DNA from: Conchocele bisecta
Lineage: Eukaryota; Mollusca; Bivalvia; Lucinida; Thyasiridae
Direction of reading: 5' to 3'
Length of the DNA stretch: 64,000 nucleotides
Assembly (NCBI GenBank): GCA_029237695.1
Contig: CM055278.1
Coordinates: forward strand, 75,496,297 to 75,560,296
Below are positions 62,376 through 64,000 of the stretch, piece by piece. The position numbers and the translations under genes were made by a program. Position 1 is the stretch's first letter. Every line of letters starts with the position of its first letter. Under the pieces are notes generated by a model. It had not been told where the DNA came from. It ran no database searches and saw only the letters and a list, made by a program, of their open reading frames with translations.

Positions 62376-63432
62376 ACTAGATTGGTCAGTAAGCGAGGCT
62401 TACAGAATACCCCCCGCGTGGGCCCAGGTACCCCTAAAATATGTAAAAATTTCCAAGTGTGTGGGCTTGTGACCTTGACTCTGGGCTTAGCGGGAGCAGC
62501 ATGCACGGGAATTTGTCACAGGGTGGTAGAGGTCCATTGGAGCAATGCGTGTGTGAAATGTGAAGCAGATCCGAGCAAGGAAAAAGAAGTTATAACCGAT
62601 TTCTCTGATGTTAAGTTTTGTAAAGAGACTAAGTATGTGACCTTGACCTCGAGATCAGCGGGAATTTGTCACAGCATGATAGTAGAGCCTTAGAGGAATG
62701 CATGCATGAAATATTAAGAATTTTCAATGAAAGAAATAGAATTTATAACATATATCTCTGATGTTAAGTTTTGTAAAGAGACTAAGTATGTGACCTTGAC
62801 CTCGAGATCAGCGGGAATTTGTCACAGCATGATAGTAGAGCCTTAGAGGAATGCATGCATGAAATATTAAGAATTTTCAATGAAAGAAATAGAATTTATA
62901 ACTTATTTCTCTGATGTTAAGTTTTGTAAAGAGACTAAGTATGTGACCTTGACCTTGGGATCAGCGGGGGTTGGACGGTCGTAGATTTGTCACAGCATGA
63001 TAGTACAACCTTAGAGGAATGCACAAGTGAAATAATAAGAATTTTCAATGAAGGAAATAGAAGTTATAACTTATTTCTCTGATGTTAAGTTTTGTAAAGA
63101 GACTAAGTATTTGACCTTGACGTTGGGATCAGCGGGGGTTGGACGGTCGTGGATTTAGCACAGCATGGTAGTAGAGCCTTACAGGAATGCATGTGTGAAA
63201 TATTAAGCATTTTAGATGAAGGAAATAGAAGTTATAACAATATTTCTCTGATGTTAAGTTAAATTGTAAAGAGACTAAGTATTTGACCTTGACCTTGGGA
63301 TCAGCGGGGGTTGGACGGTCGTGGATTTGGCACAGCATGGTAGTAGAGCCTTACAGGAATGCATGTGTGAAATATTAAGCATTTTATATGAAGGAAATAG
63401 AAGTTATAACAATATTTCTCTGATGTTAAGTC
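62376..63432 (+). mobile_element. Tandem-array element family B, copy 4 (right end missing)
   Basis: Left end ACTAGATTGG + GTAAGCGAGGCTTAC + AGAATACCCCCCGC. About six units of about 160 bp follow. It is truncated at GATGTTAAGT where a family L SINE fragment (CATATAGAGACGGGAC) begins. Confidence 0.85.
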
Positions 63433-63535
63433 ATATAGAGACGGGACATTGGTTCAAAATCTCATCCGCATGGAATGGAAATACAATGAAAGTATTTGAA
63501 CTCACAACCTTTGTGTCTAAAGTATTGTACCCCTG
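63433..63535 (-). mobile_element. Family L SINE fragment
   Basis: CATATAGAGACGGGACATTG, ATCTCATCCG and GAACTCACAACCTTTG match the SINE body. Confidence 0.6.
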
Positions 63536-63905
63536 ATTTCAAATTAAATGCGTATTTTACTTCTACAAATGGATTATTGATTTTCTTCATTATTAAATAG
63601 GGAACAAAATTTAATGATCAAAACAAATTTAAACATTCATTTATCTGAGTGTATTATTACTTATTTATACTGTAATATGTTTAAACATTTACTTAGCGGA
63701 GCTGCAACAGTGTTTGCTTTTTGCAGCTCAACTATTAAAGTAATTTTTCAACTTTATTACATTATTTCCACTACTTAATTTGAAAATCAATGCATATTTT
63801 CCCATTGCTAGGAGTATTTTGTAGTCCCACTGTTGATAAACCGCACATTCAGCTAAAATAATTGCGTAAAATATGCCAATATGCCCCTTATCTGGAGTTC
63901 TGAAT
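63530..63905 (-). mobile_element. MITE-like family J copy
   Basis: CCCCTGATTTCAAATTAAATGCGTATTTT-type left and CCCCTTATCTGGAGTTCTG right, in the same orientation as the 57861-58215 copy. Confidence 0.65.
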
Positions 63906-64000
63906 GAAGTCCAAAGCTCAACCCCTGTACCACAATCTATTCGCATTTGATAAAGAGTGCAAAAGGTCACAACATTCACCTGTCACGGTATGATCAGTAA

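Noticed and set aside
63900..64000. Possible further UGGT exon at the right edge (GACAG|gtgaatg on the minus strand)
   Set aside because: The preceding codons do not match the expected UGGT segment before Ile-Val-Arg-Thr-Asp in any frame, and the window ends there.

Overview
The window is eukaryotic, from a mollusc and most likely a bivalve. The only host gene I can identify is the 3' part of a UDP-glucose:glycoprotein glucosyltransferase (UGGT) gene on the minus strand. Four exons are recognisable: 62083-62243, 58279-58510, 47791-47959, and a tiny candidate terminal exon at 44774-44802. Splice phases agree throughout. Almost everything else is repetitive DNA, and the UGGT introns are packed with it. 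The bivalve call rests on many hairpin-bounded tandem-repeat elements that resemble the 'pearl' elements described in bivalves, on molluscan-type SINE tails, and on the UGGT protein. I cannot name the species.

Layout. 1-3.5 kb: a tRNA-Ser-like SINE, minisatellites and unassigned AT-rich DNA. 3.5-10.3 kb: a decayed I/Nimb-type LINE on the plus strand. Its ORF1 has zinc knuckles; its ORF2 has endonuclease, RT, RNase H and a terminal CCHC. 11.1-12.1 kb: TG-type microsatellite and unassigned DNA, then a 500-base assembly gap. 12.7-18.2 kb: a GC-richer Polinton/adintovirus-like remnant, with an integrase (+) converging on a protein-primed DNA polymerase B (-), both broken by frameshifts. Four copies of a palindromic motif lie upstream of the polymerase. 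18.2-24 kb: a long palindrome, a tandem-repeat element and two arrays of short palindromes (20.5-21.2 kb and 21.95-22.12 kb). 24-44 kb: alternating SINE-like copies, hairpin-bounded tandem arrays, foldback elements and MITEs. 44-62 kb: the UGGT exons separated by a mariner-like element, pogo-like elements, a split LINE fragment, a 1.5-kb CpG-dense array and several nested tandem-array elements.

The strongest unexplained signal is one architecture shared by at least nine sequence-unrelated tandem-array families. Each starts with ACTAGA or ACAAGAG, then a short hairpin. Tandem units of about 150-430 bp follow, then a GGAC- or GACGCC-type microsatellite, then a second hairpin holding the inverse of a left-end motif, and finally an A-rich end (..TAA or GCTAAAAA). 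Two clean nested insertions (49771-50425 and 59137-60152) show that whole units of this type move as discrete elements. A second unexplained class is the short-palindrome arrays: AAAC-N4-GTTT repeats at 20.5-21.2 kb, TCCTAATTAGGA repeats at 22.0 kb, and a CpG-dense AT-rich array at 56.3-57.8 kb.
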